This document shows positions 23,401 to 38,400 of a DNA stretch of 64,000 nt, piece after piece. Made by a program: the position numbers and the translations under genes. The first letter of the stretch is position 1. Every line of letters starts with the position of its first letter. A model generated the notes under the pieces. It saw nothing but the letters and a program-made list of their open reading frames with translations, had not been told where the DNA came from and ran no database searches. Source of the DNA: Anisus vortex (Eukaryota; Mollusca; Gastropoda; Planorbidae); contig OX421493.1 in NCBI GenBank assembly GCA_949126835.1, forward strand, positions 59,815,898 to 59,879,897, given 5' to 3'.

Positions 23401-26400
23401 GATAAAATCCAGAAATATCTCCACATTAAAAGAAATGAAAGATATCATTCTGTTAGAGGATTTTATTAACAAAGTGAGGCCGGATATAAGAATGTATTTA
23501 TCCGAGCGTGACATCACTGACCCACATAAGGCTGCTGATTTAGCTGAACAGTATGCACTGTGTCATAGGACAGCTGGTGAAAAGAATGTTAATAGGGCAC
23601 AACGGCAAGCAGAAAACACACCACAAAAACATCGTGAAAAAGAGCATTTTGTGAAACAAAATGATGTTAATAAAGGACCTGTCAACAAAAACGTCCAATG
23701 TACTTTTTGTAAAAGAACAGGACATAGCATAGAAGACTGTTGGAACATAAGGAAAGAAAAAGGACCTAATAAAGTGGTAATGTGCGTCAGACATGCACCA
23801 ATACAGAATGTACAAGAAAGCGAAGATACAAACGAACTGAATTCGAAGAAAGATTCTTCTAAACCAGAAACACTGAGGGTGGATTTGCCTGAGAGCAAAA
23901 GTCAGAAGGTAGAGAAATCTACAACTGAAGATAATGAGGATAAATATCCTGATAATAAATACAGAATGGCTACTATTGGATTAATTGTCCAAGTCCACAG
24001 AGACGAAAAAGTAGACCAAAGTATTTTTGACTCGGAAAAGAGTCTGAAGTCATCGAAAGATGAAAAACCACCCGAAAGTCATGGTCAAGGGAAGAATAAA
24101 ATTGACACAGAGACCCTGTGCAGTTTTCAACCGTTCATTAGTGAAGGTTGTGTGGCCTTACAAAAGGAAGGACCACTGAAGTCCGTAAACATATTACGAG
24201 ACACAGGAGCATCATTAACACTGCTGCTTAAAGATGTATTACCATTAAATGATAATACATTGACAGGACAGACTGTCCTATTGAGAGGTTTTAAATGGAA
24301 AGAAGAAATACCTCTACATAGGATATACCTCACATCTGACTTGGTGACAGGATATGTGACAGTTGGAGTAATATCAAAACTTCCTGTTGAGGGCATATCC
24401 GTTATCCTAGCAAATGATTTGGCGAAAGGGAGGGTGAGACCTGAACTGATTGTGAAGGAAAATCCAGACCCTAGTCCTATGGTGGGGACAGGAAAAGAAA
24501 AAGAACTTTATCCTGTAGGTGATGTCATAAATGGTATGACACCACAGAAAAAGAAAGAAGAAATTCTCTCACAAGAAAAGAAAAAGAAAGAAGAAATTCT
24601 CCCACGAGAGAAGAAAGAGGAAGAAGAAGTGGAACTTGATACTACTATTTTCTCCATGATTGAAGATTGTCCGAAAGGAAAGGATCAATCAAAGAAGTCA
24701 TCGCAAAATGAAATGATTGCTGAGCAGAAAGTAGACCCAGAGTTGCTACAGTTGCATGAGAAAGCTGTCGACGAGAAAGAAAGTCCTACTACTGATGTCT
24801 ATGAACAGATAGACCACAGCATGAACAAACAACAATGCAAACCTGCAGTTGCCGGTACAGATGAAGATTTGAGGAGCATCACTGAAGAAACGAGTGCGGA
24901 GAGCTGGACCGAAACTACCAAAAGCTATGGGTTACCACAATCCATACCGACAGATCGAAGGACCAACTTCGCCCCGGAACTCTTCAATCCAGTCCTAAAG
25001 AACTTATGCCTGGAGCAGGAGATGTCAACTGAATCCCATCCGGAAAGTCGAGGAGCCTATGGACCAATCTTTGGACCCACTGTCCAAGGACCACTCAAAA
25101 TACTTCAAGAGGAATGGCCGACCGAATTGGACCTCCTTGGGCTGATCAAGTACCTAGATAAGTACATAATTTTTTTGTCTGACATAACTGTTTTTGTTAG
25201 AAAAAAATTGTACACTGCTCACATGCAGATGCCATTGTTGTGTGATGAAACAAGGCAAAAATATTATATCATTTGAAAATGATAAAGCCTTACCTTCTGA
25301 AAACAATTGGAATAAGCTTGATGTTGTTAACATTGTTACTCTTATTTGTAAAATTTATGCCTGGAGTACAGGATGAATTGAATGACAAATTCACTGATAG
25401 TTAGTTATCAAACTTACTATTTTAAAACTAAATCCCTTACTTGTGAAGAAAAAGGAATGAGTAAAAGTATTGTTAGAGTAAATATCATTATAGTGTGATA
25501 TTTCTAAACAAACTTGTTAGGTTGAGCATTAAAATAATTGCTATAAGAGAAAAAGATCAGTTTTATCCGCAGAATTGGTTTCTAAATCAGAGGACATTAT
25601 AAATGTGGACTGATTATAAGATGTGTTTGAGAATCTCTGGAAATGATAATTGAAACATTTGGCAGAGAGGATAATTTGATTGAAAAAGATGTAAATGGTT
25701 TTAAGAAAAGAGAATTTTTCTATCACTAAAGTATTGAGAAATGTTTTATGATTGTACTATGGATTTATTTTATCATGTACTGTTGTTGAAATATTGCACT
25801 GAGTCAAGATGCAAATTTCTTCTATGTGAATTTATTCATTTATTATATTATCATTGAATGTATGATAATGTAGGGTAAAAAAATAGTTGCAGCAAGGCAG
25901 AACTATGACTAACAAGAATTCCAAGAATTGTATTATATATGATTTTTCACTTTTAGGATACTGTTACATGAAAAGCAGACCAGAAGTGAAACTAATGTAA
26001 AATAAAACTTATCCTTGTTTTGTATAAATTTAGGATATGTGCCACTGACTTGACACTGTAAACCAGAATGGTTGAGAATGTCATGGTTGAGAATTTATAA
26101 TGTTGACATACCAATGTTCAACAAATGTATGATTAATTAAGGATTTCATGTCAAGATTGTAAAACTAATCTATTTTTTTTTTTGTATTAGTTAAAATAGA
26201 TTGAATGAATTGTACTGACAAGCAAAAGATTGGGTAGACCTGAACACTGTGAGGAACAGGAGAACCTAGAATCTATGAATAATGAATAAAACCTTTATGG
26301 AAAATGGAAAAGAGCAATGTACACCACTGAAAAGATTGGAAATGGAATGTTTTACCACACCAGTCAAACTAGCAGTTTGTTTTGTACATAAATTGTTACA

Positions 26401-29400
26401 TTGATTTCGCTCTGAAAAAAATTAATAGTAGCCTATGCTTAACACTTTTCTACTTCAATAATATTGTATTTGAAATGTCTTTAATGTAATTAAAAGAAAA
26501 TAAGTACTTACTATTTAGTACTAAGATTGTATGAAGATAATATAATCTGCTTTGATTGATAGTTAATTAAGTAAATTAACCAAATTTGTTTCAAGTAAAT
26601 CCATGTCTGCATGAAAGATAGAATGTTTCAATGTGAACTCTTTTAAAAAAGAAAATAATGACGTCGAAAGGTCATGGTAAAATGAGAAATTGAAATATTT
26701 TTTATGAAATTGTCTATAAACTATTTTAATTCTAGAACAGACTATGTTTAATTTCCTTAAACTAACATAAATGAATTTAATTTTGAGATAATGGTTGTTA
26801 AATAATGCTCATTTAGTACGATAACTATTTAATCGCGTAGCAATTTTTTTTTACCTAAGCGGTAATTGGGAAAATTTGCATAGCGATGTCAACATTATTA
26901 GAATCAATTGAGAATGAGAGGGTGAAAAAAGGAATAGAGAGAGAAAGGCGGAATTGACCTACATTTTGGGTCGCGTCACCGACAGTTGTCTAATGTTGTC
27001 CAAGCCTACAGGCTGAAAAAAAATACTGTCGAGACAATGATCGTGTTGTTGTGTAATTAGGTCAAGCCTAGTAGTATTTTTTCATCAAGAGCGAGTTTTT
27101 TCTCCTTATGGAAAAAAATAAGTCGTGTCTGAATAGACATTAAGTGATTTTTTCTTTTGTTGTTTGATTACAAATGTAAAAGCTAAGTTTATAATTAAAT
27201 GAACGAGAGAGTTATTATCAACGTGGAATGATAATGGAATGGAAATTATTAGATTGTATAATGTTTAACCCTATGTATTTTTCTTGTATACAAGATTTAG
27301 ATAAACAATTTAATTGTCCATTGTTTTGAATTAAAAATTGAATGATTGAATGACTGTAGTTAAGCCATTTGATAAGATGAACTTATATTGCATATATTAT
27401 ATGTTATTGTAATCAGTTTGATTGAATTAGTGGAATAGCCAATTGAACTGTATTGTATTTTTCCCCGGAATATTTTCTTTTATAATTATTCCTTAAAATT
27501 AACATTTTTTTGTATGGTTAAAATGTAAAAGAAATAATTATAAAACTTTTAAGGGTGGTCGTGTTACGAATCTCGGTCATAAATGAATGACGTAGTAAGG
27601 CATTGACCTCTTAACAAGTGCGTATCAGAGTCCAAGGCGACCAAGGTTTGACCTTTATGCCCTGAGGGCAGTTTAAATAAAATAATTCGTTCAAATCCCG
27701 TGGAAATTGGAGGATAATTCTGGATCGTAGTAATTATAGAGAAAGAGGTTAAAATGCGTATTAAGACCCTGTAGAATCTTCGATGATAGTTTTCTTTGTC
27801 AAGTCCCGACCTCCTTAAAGTTAGTTCAGTTCGGAAGTTTGTCGAGTGAAGTCGCTATATTCATTTGTATATAATGTCATTTTATTAAATACTTATGTTA
27901 CCATCAGTTGATGAAGTTTATTGATCGTTTATATTGAGTCTACAATTTAAATAAAATTGTTTATTCAACAACTGGAGTTGTTTGATCTATCATTGTTGAG
28001 AAAGGTGTTGAAGATAATTATCACGAATATAACTACATTGCTGCATAGACCTGTCAGTCAAGGAACCCCTAGCTTGGGCTACAGATTAGCAGAATCTAGA
28101 GACTTCTAATAAAGATACAACTATATTCATTGAATCCGATTTAACGAGTCGTAATAATAGTCATCATAATAGAGGGCCATAACACTATTTTATATTAATA
28201 CTATAACCATAAGTATTAAAGACTATTTCCTGAATGTAAAAGTGTGAACTGTTAATGAATTGTTATTAAATAATATGCTGCAACAAGGCGTTCTTTTATT
28301 GATTACAAGTTGGAATTTATATTGTGGTGATGTCGTCTATTTTGATGTTTAATAGCAAATAATTCAGCTACTGCAACTCAAATACTCTGAAGAGACTGGT
28401 AGTACTGTTTGATGGTCCAACAATAATAATAGGACATTAACAGGTTTGGTGGCAGCTAACGGAGAGAGAAGCTGAAAAATATAATATGTTCAAATTCGAA
28501 ACTTTTTGAACTTTTTGAAGACGTACTATAAACCACATGGCATATTATGTGAGTACCAGTTTTTTAACAAAACTGAAGCCTGAGTCGATTATTTCAAATA
28601 CATATATTATTTATTTAATTGAGCACTATATTAGCTCTAAGAAAATATAACGTTTGTCCACCGATGACAAATATTTCATCATTGGAAAATTCGATACATA
28701 AAATCGAAAAAAAAGTGACTGTACATAGGTCATTGTTTGCAACCGGAAAAAGTTTCGTTCCCACATGTTATCAACAAGGAACCTAAACTATATATATATA
28801 TTCAAATCCGATGTGACACAACCATGTGTTGAAATCTGATGTAGCCTACATAACCATATGTTCAAGTCCAATGTTCAAATCCGATGTGACACAACCATGT
28901 GTTGAAATCTGATGTAGCCTACATAACCATATGTTCAAGTCCGATGTGCTTACCGGAAGATAAATAAATAACATTAAATAACTTTAAATATAATTAATAT
29001 TTGATCTGTATACCAAAGACATTTGACATTAATTTTAAGTAATGGTATACATTTTTTTCTCTTGTGTTAATTCTAAAATTGGATTATACCATACTGAAGT
29101 GGAAACTTGAAGCAACTCAACTTGAAACAGTGTAAACATTCATTGGATTATTAAATAATTAATTAAGTTTCTTCTGGATTTCTACTCTGGATTTACATTA
29201 CAGTGATTTCATACAGTGAATGTGTATTCATTTGGATTATTAAGTAATCTTTAATTTAATCATATTTTTTACATTCATGTGTATGAATTATATATTTACA
29301 TGTATAAAGCGGGCTCTGGTTGGCGGGAGTTTCTAAAATAAATCTCTTGTCTATTCTTATTCTGTCTATATTCTATTTCTATTTGTTAAAAGAGATTGAT

Positions 29401-32400
29401 TAGAAATGATTCTTTGTTTGGGTTATTTCTGTTAGTTGTCTTGACTTTGTTTGTTTTTGTTAAGAATTATTAAAGTACAATTACTATAGTCTTGTCAATG
29501 TTAAACATGTTGTGATTCTTTGTCAAAAAAAAATCCTCTATCATTTGTGGTCCAAGCAGCATTAGTGTTTTAAAGTATTGTCATTGTTTTTTTATTGTTA
29601 CTTGATATAATTTTTTTTTGTGTATTTTTTGAAATATCATTAATATGCATTAGTTAGTATTTGACATATTCAATATGATCTCTGAGTATAATGGTCTATG
29701 GTAAGAATAATAACAATATAAGTTATTCACCTATATTATAATAATATGAATAATCAGTAGTGCAACTATATGATTTAAGTAGTGCCCAAATACATGTAAC
29801 TACAATTAACAAAATAATAATTGATATCTAATACATGTAACTACACATATATATAATATACACAATATAACAAATGACATAGTCTATATGACAATAATAT
29901 TGTGCTTTGCAATGCTAATAAAATAAAATACTTGCTACTTGATATTGCAATTAACAATAACAGAATACTTGCTTATAATAACATTAATCTAATTGGTATG
30001 TGCCCTCGTTCCTGTTAATAAGATTGTATATGTGCTACCATTAGTAATAATAAGATTATATGTTGCTTTGCGGAAAATAATTGTTGCAACCTATATAGTA
30101 ATAATAAGTCATAATATCAAGAGTGACTTGTACTTGCTTTCAACTCTACTAAAGAATTGCTAATAATAATAAATAAACAAGCCACAATAGAAAATGTGTC
30201 TTGGCTTAGCTAATATTTCATGATTCTAGCATCTTGCATTCTGAATTATAAGCATTATAAGTTGCTGTAATATAAAAAAGCTCATACTGTAGTTAATAAA
30301 TAATTGCCATCCAGTATAGGAATGCTCATACTGTAGTTAATAAAATATTACCATCCAGTATAGGAATAAAACATTGCTGTACTATAAAACAGTGCATTAT
30401 AAAAATTATACTGTACTATAAGATTATAAATCTTGACATTCAATAATAAATAATAATGGAGTCAAAGGTTCAATTACTCTATGATGAGGCTAAATTGTTA
30501 GCAAAGGAATATGGTATTACTGATAAGAAGGAATATCAGGAATTTGTTGAAAATAAAGTTAAACAATTGAAAAAAGAATTGGCAGATAAGGAGAGAGATG
30601 AGCGAGCAGAATTAAGGGCTCATGAAATTAAACAAAAAGAACTAGAAATAAACAAAGAAAAAGAATTGAGAGCACTAGAATTGAATAAAGAAAAAGAAAA
30701 AGAGTTGAGAGAAACTCAGTTGAAAGAAACACAATTAAAATTAGACCATGAATTGGAGTTAGCTAAATTACAAAATGCTAAAGTTGAACAAACAAATAAT
30801 GAAAAATCAAAACATGGTGTTAGATTCAAAATGCCTCCTTTTGATGGAAAAGAAAAAATTGTTGATTTTCTAAATTTATTTGAAGCCACATGTAAGGGAT
30901 ATGGGATTCCCATTTCAGAATATTACATTCACCTTATTCCACAATTGAAAGATAAGGGTAGGGAAGCACTATCACATATTGATAAAGAAATAACTGATTA
31001 TGCCATTATCAAAGAACAGTTAATTAAATTCTTTATCCACTCTGAGGATTATTACAGACAAAAGTTTCATAACTTTATCTTAACAGACAAGATAGAACCG
31101 AGAGCTTTTGTGTCTGAAGTGAAAACATTTTTACTTACATGGTTAGACTTAGTAAAAATAGATACCAAAAATCCTAATGAGATTATAGAAATCATGGTTG
31201 TTGATAAAGTATTAGAACAAGCTTCTAAACCATTGTTTACTCACATTATGGAAAGAAAAGTTAAGACAGTTGAAAATTTGATAGATGCCATCTCAAATTT
31301 TAAAAATAGTCACCCTAATGTTGAACTGACTAAACAAAATCAAACAGTAAATACAATTCAGCATAGAAGAAGGAGCTATTCACCTCCTAGATCTAGGCAT
31401 AATCAATTTGGCAATAGAAAAAAGTTTGGTAATCAATCAAAATCTAATAATTACAGATGTATTTTTTGCAATGGTACAAACCATTCATCTGAATATTGTT
31501 ACAGGAATAACAATGCAAGAGGTAGAAATTTCAATTCAAACTTCAATAGATCAAATGTTGATCATAGAAGTTTTTCAAATCAAAATTTTTCTAATTTTGA
31601 TAATAGAAACTTTCCAAATCAGAATTTTTCAAATTTTGACAACAGAAATATGCCAAATCAGAATTTTTCCAATAACAATGTGCCAAATCAACATTTTGGA
31701 AGACAAGATTTTCCTAATACTCAAAATAGACCTCAATCAAATTTCCAAAATAGAAGAAATAGAGGAAAACTTAACAATTCCACATCTCAATCAAATAATG
31801 TGATATTTGAAAACAGGGTTCAATTAATACTTTTTCCTGCTTATGTGGAAGGAAAAACTACATACTGTCTAAGAGACACCGGAAGTAGTATAATATGCAT
31901 AGATGAAAGTATCATTCCAAATCAGAAACCCACCAATATAATAAGAGTGGATACAATAAAACTTGGAAATGGTTCCACTGTAAATTGTCCGGTCACTATA
32001 ATAGACATTGATTGTCCTTGGCTTACAGGAAAAACAGAGGCAGCCATAATGAAAAACTGTGTTGCACCTTTAATTATTGGTAATTCTTTCAATGTCAAAC
32101 ATGATAATAGTTTTGACATATTTCAAAAATGGATGAATGAAAAATCCAATGATTTAAATTTGAAACCTGTTCTATTGCAAAATGAAAAGTTAGTAGATAT
32201 ACCAGAACAAGAATTTTACCCTGCTCTACAAACTTTTAATTTCTTACAAACCATAGGAAAGTCAGAAAATAATATTCTCAATGAGACACCAAACATAAAC
32301 TTATCCATAAATAATGAAAAGGATAATCCTATTCCCAAATGGAATGGAACAGAAAAACTAGAACAGTATGTAAACAAATATGAAAGTCAATGTGAAATAA

Positions 32401-35400
32401 ACAATGTACCAAAAGAATTACATGCTATTTCACTATGTAGACATTTAGAAGGTCATAAACAAATATTCAACATTGCTAAAAATCAAATATCTGATTTCAC
32501 TAAAATGAAAACAGAGATATTAGCATACATTGACAGTCCTCATAAAAAGGAAACTCAAATGAAAAAAAACAGAAAATATCAGTTTAATAAACATGCCTTT
32601 TAATGAGCAAATTCTAAAAAAAGAACAGAAAGAAGATCCATACATAATTAAAATGGTATCAGAAATTGAAAAAGGTCAAGTCAAAAATAAAAACATAGAA
32701 ATAATAAATGGCATTCTCTGTAGAAAGGACAATAAATTAGATGTAACTCAAATAGTTATACCTAAGTCATTAACTGTCAAAGTAATGCAAATTTCGCATA
32801 ACAATGCATTGTCAGGTCATTTGAGTAGCAAGAAAACAGTTAGTAAACTCAAAAAGAATTTCTGGTGGCCTAAAATGGAAAATGATTTTAAAACATTTAT
32901 TAAAAGCTGTGATACCTGTCTTAGACATAATAAAAAAGATTCTAAACATAAGGCTCCAATACAAATGACCGATACCATAAATAAACCTTTTTACAAGATA
33001 GCAGTTGATATAATTGGGCCCATGAAGCAGACTAAAACTACCAAAGCAAAGTTTGCCTTAACCATTATAGACATGGGAAGTAGATGGATAGAGGTAGTTC
33101 CATTAAGGGAAATAACTGCAGAAAGGGTCTGTAATGCTCTTTTACCTATCTTTTGTCGTTTCGGGTTTCCAAAGTTCATATTGAGTGACAATGGAACTCA
33201 ATTCAAATCAAACCTTACTCAAGCTTTTGCACAAATGTTCAAAATCACTCAAATTTTTAGTTCTATATACCATCCTGAATCAAATGGTATGATAGAAAGG
33301 GCTAATCAAACAATAAAACAAATGATAACAAAAGTTTGTGAAGACCATCCATTTGAATGGGATGATTACCTTCCAGCTATTTTGTTTGCTTATAGACAAT
33401 CGGTTCATGAAAGCACAGGGTTTTCACCATTTGAATTAGTGCTTGGCAAAAATCCCAATGGACCATTGGATAATTTCAAATCAGAATTGTTAGGAATTAA
33501 AGAAAAAAAAATGTCTCCATTTGACTTAGTCAATAAAACTGAAGAACATATGAAAACAGCTTATGAATATGATGTACAAAAAAATCAAGAAATCAAATCT
33601 AAAACTTTAATCAGAGAAAATATTCATAAGAACATTAGAAAACTAGAAGTTGGTAATAAAGTACTTGTTTATTTGCCAATTGGCAGTGGCAATAATATGG
33701 AATGGAAAGGACCTTTTGAAATAATACATAAGCTATCTGATGTATTTTACAAGGTAAACATTAATAACAAAGAGAAAATTGTTCATTTAAACAATTTGAA
33801 AGCTTATAATGAAAACCAAATAGTTAACACTAAATCAGAAAATAAGAGCAAAGTTATTGAAAATAAATCAGAAGATGATTTGATAATTGAAAATAAACCA
33901 GACAACGATATTAGTAAATCTGAACATAGAAAGATAACATTGAACAAATGCTGTGAAATTCTAAGGAATTTTAACAGAGAACTCAGGTATAATCAATAGA
34001 ATTATACATAGGAATAACTAAATTTATGAATGGGATATGATATTTTCAGTAACAGGTATAATGACATGATAACATTTTTTTTCCTTTGTAAAGAACAAAC
34101 AATGTAAATATGTGTAAATAATTTCATTGATGAGATATAATTACCACTTGCAAAACTGAATAATTTACAGTGTTGAATTATGAATAGCTGAGCTGATGAA
34201 AATAATAGTTATCAGTTGGATTAATTTTTTTTATGTAGCCTCTGAACAGTTTGGTAAGACTGTTAAGCACATAAATTGTGTGGCCTCTGAACAGTGAATC
34301 TGTTATGCCATTAATATGCCTATGTAAGTCTTTAATAAAAAAAAAGCATTAGAGAAATTGATATAAGAATGATATAATAATGAAATGCCTATGTAAGACT
34401 CTAAAGTCAGAGCATTAGATGATAATATTGTATTGTATTCATGTAAGACTAAAGATAGCATTGAAGCCAATAAATAAATAACTGATACATATAAGACTCA
34501 CAGGAAGATGAGCAGTGTAATATAATGATATATTTGAAAAGAAGACTTGAATAATTTGTGTAATATTTTATTGTAAACTAAGATGAAAGATAATCATGTT
34601 ACATTGTAAGTAATGTTATTGACAATATCAATCAATAATAAGCAATAATAAATAATAATCAATAAGAATATCAATTCGAAATAAATATTGTGAAGATATA
34701 TATTCATAATAAACATTATGAAAATGACAATTGAAAAAACTGACATTAGTATTATATTAATCTTATTGTATAAAATAAATGTTGTATGAAAATATTTTTC
34801 ATAGAATCTATTTAGATTTTGTGAGATAAAGCCTTGATGAGTATTTCGTATAAAGATTATCGATACACATCACTGACATCCAATAGTTTATCTCAGTATT
34901 ACTGAAGTTGATTAGACAATACTAAAAGATAATTGTCTATGACTAATTGTCATATAAACATTAGACATTATTCTGTGTGTCTTTTGGTTATATTTGTGCC
35001 TATGAATTTTTTTTGTTGTATGTACATAAATTAAATGAATTTTTTTTCTCTATGTATTATTAAATGAATAATTACATGCATTAATTAAGATTAAGAAAAA
35101 ATTTTTTTTTAATTAATATTGTAAACATTTTTCGTATCAAAAATAATAATAAATTATTATTTTTTCTCTGTGGTTGGGGGGGTATGCTATGGAGTAACCA
35201 AATAATATATATAGGTAGTGACTAAATTAATAATTAAAAAGTCGAAATAAAACCCATTTTTGGATATTAAGAAAACCTATATCGGGAGTAGGAGTGATGT
35301 AATTGCCCACGTTTTATTCTTCAGTCGACTTCTTGTTCTTGTAATCATCACACATAAAAATGTGTAGACTCAGTGCTCACTATGAAACTATTTTATATTA

Positions 35401-38400
35401 ATACTATAACCATAAGTATTAAAGACTATTTCCTGAATGTAAAAGTGTGAACTGTTAATGAATTGTTATTAAATAATATGCTGCAACAAGGCGTTCTTTT
35501 ATTGATTACAAGTTGGAATTTATATTGTGGTGATGTCGTCTATTTTGATGTTTAATAGCAAATAATTCAGCTACTGCAACTCAAATACTCTGAAGAGACT
35601 GGTAGTACTGTTTGATGGTCCAACAATAATAATAGGACATCAACAGTTTTTTATCAGGATTTTTGTACAATTTGCAGTTCTGACTGACCCTACCCCCTTA
35701 ACCAACAGAGCAAATTTAATAGGGACACAATAATCATCAGTTTAATGAGTCATTCCAATTTGATTATTATTAATATTATAGTGTTTTTTTTAAATTATAT
35801 TAATGAAGCAAAATATGTTTACATCTTTTCAGAATGTGTTGACAACTTTTGGGGAGAAAACTGCAATCAAAGCTGTAGCTCAAACTGTCTAAACAAATCT
35901 TGTGACAAAAAAACTGGACAATGTCTAGGCGGATGTATAGATGGATTTCAGCCACCACATTGTACCAAATGTAAAAACTTATAGTAAAAATTTTAAGTAT
36001 GTCCATTTATGAGCCATTGATCAACATTAAACAAGCAAAGTTTGGGCAATATTTTAAAGTGCAAAATCATTATTACATCAAACATTACTTAGCTCAAGAG
36101 GTTTTTTTATTTTCCAAATTCCCTCAAGATTATTACGTTCATTTTATTCTCAAATAATAAGCAACGTTTAAAATTAAACTTGTTTTGATTTGAAACAACT
36201 CCAGCCGTTTAATTCATAGATAATCGTGTGAACTTATATTTGTAACTCTTCAAACCTTCAACTACTAAAAAACAATAATACTTCACACACATTTCTACAC
36301 AAGGCACACGATAAAACAAGCAGAACTGATGTGACACTATTATCAACAGACATCATACAGATACACAGTGCTCGATGATGTGGACAGCGACCATAACCCC
36401 TTCTTTTCAACATAGCAAGATCAGTTTGATGCAAGATCTACCCACAAAATAACACTTGAGACTACAAAACAAAGCAACTGCAAGACGTGCTTCATATGAA
36501 ATAAAATAAAATACTCACCATACTGGACCCCATAGCTAGTAGCATTAGTTAAAATAAAGTCAAAGCAGAAAAACTGTTAAAAAATTAAACAAACTACAAT
36601 AATCTGACAGCCAGCAAATAAAGCAAAGCAAGTCAAAACATGATCACCTTGACCTCATAAAAGATGGACGCAGGGCAATAAAACAAAATGTTACCCAAGG
36701 TCAATGTAACCCAAGGTCAATGTAACCCAAGGTCAATGTAACTTAAGGTCAATGTAACCCAAGGTCAATGTAACCCAATGTCAATCAACGGATGAAAATC
36801 TATAGCAATAGAAATGAAAAAAAGGCCGGTTCTAGATAAAGTGATGAGCATAACCTCGAAACCAATGTAGATACTAGGGACATTACATCCTTGACAAATA
36901 CTATTCAGAAGTTCAATAGTGAAACAGATGTAGTCACTCACAACAAATACCATATTATACTCTTAAATTAACTCGTTCAAGAGACCAAATTAATTTCATT
37001 TTATAATTCTTTTCTGATTCTTTCTAAAGAAATTTACAAACTAAAAAAAACGGAATAATTAAAATGTTAGTATGATGATGATAGTACGTCGCTTGCGAAG
37101 AGGACCATCCTTTGTCATCATCATATATGCTTATGTGTGCGAAGATGGCTGGTGAGTCATTTTTTTGCCCGAAAAAGTTTGCCTCAGTTGGGGCATGTAT
37201 GCGAGGCCTGCTAGCAAGCAGTAGCGGGGCTCTCTTGTCTGGACTTTCATAGTAATCATTTTGCATTTGCGACCATTCGCCTTTTTTCCTCATGAGCTGC
37301 TGCTCCAATGACGGACATGTTTCGCCAAAAGGATCGGTTTGGGCAAATTTCCAAATTTTTCAGGGAAGCCTTCAGGGTGTCTTTATACCTCTTCTTCTGC
37401 CTTCCTCGCGATCGCTTTCCTACGACTAGTTCACCATAGAAGATTTTGTTGGGCACTCGTACTTCTGGCATTCGCACAACATGGCCTGCCCATCTGAGCT
37501 GGGCTTTTGCCAGTTGGGTGTACATGCTTTGCATACCGGTTCGCGCGAGGATCTCAGCGTATGGGACCAGGTCCTGCCACATGACCCGTGTCACCTGTCG
37601 TTGGCAGCTCAGATGGAAATGATTTAGTTTCCTGGCGTGACGGCTGTACACGGTCCAGGTTTCACATTTGCAGAGAAGAATTGGTAGTTCGGCTGCTGAA
37701 TACACTTTAAGTTTGGTTTGCAGCTTAATGCCTCTCCGATTCCAAATATTCGACAGCAGTCTTCCAAAGGAGGAACTGGCTCTGGCTATCCTGATATTTA
37801 CTTAATCGTCTATATGTAAAGACTGGAAGAGAGTACTGCCGAGGTATGTGAACCTGTCCACATTATTTAGCTTTAGTCTATTTACAGTGATGGAAGGTTC
37901 AGTGTGCTCGCATCCAGGAGCAGGCTGGTATGATAACCATAGTACACAATTAAAATGTTTCTAATTTAAATACGAACTTTACTAACAGTTCCGCAATTAT
38001 CCATATATGGCTATAATGTAATTAATAAAACATACATCTTAGTAAATTCCTCTACAGTTTGCAACACCGGGTATTTCGGAAAAAAATGTGAAACTGCCTG
38101 CCCTATCAACTGTTTAAATAACGTGTGTGATCCAGTGACTAGTCAGTGTCACAAATGTAAGCCTGGATTTCAAGGTCCGACATGTGATGAGGGTAGGAAA
38201 TTTTATGTTACTATTATTAATGAAAGGAAACACGAAGCATCACCACCTAGAATAAGTTGTTGTTCTTTTTTACTTTAAATTAGAAATTTAGTTTATGTTT
38301 TATATTTCTCTACATCAAAATGATCATTATGTCGCCAAAAATTTTTTTTTTTAAAATCTATATACTTTACTATTCTTTAACAATTTTTTTAAATTACATA

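Larger units (their letters stand above)
21885..28184 (+). mobile_element. Element B: LTR retrotransposon nested in the 5' LTR of element C
   Basis: 6300 bp with two 623-bp LTRs that look identical (TGTTACGAAT...CCATAACA). A CTAT 4-bp duplication lies at 21881-21884 and 28185-28188. The interior has one 864-codon ORF and then 2.3 kb of AT-rich non-coding sequence. gag and protease are related to element A, but integrase is reduced to fragments and RT is absent. The undivided target is visible at 35385-35400, which proves insertion into an existing LTR of element C. Confidence 0.93.
21678..35645 (+). mobile_element. Element C: LTR retrotransposon with gag-PR and IN ORFs, split by element B
   Basis: LTRs begin TGCTATGGAG and end in CAACA or TAACA. 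The 3' LTR is 461 bp. The 5' LTR is also 461 bp once the nested element B and one 4-bp duplication are removed. The 5-bp target duplication GTTTT lies at 21673-21677 and 35646-35650. After the 5' LTR is tttggtggcagctaacgg at the primer-site position. A 2-kb AT-rich leader (28443-30455), two overlapping ORFs and a 1.2-kb non-coding tail (34000-35184) ending in a G-rich tract make up the interior. No reverse transcriptase is found. The LTR pair shows about two differences, so the insertion is recent. It sits in a gene 1 intron in the sense orientation. Confidence 0.92.
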
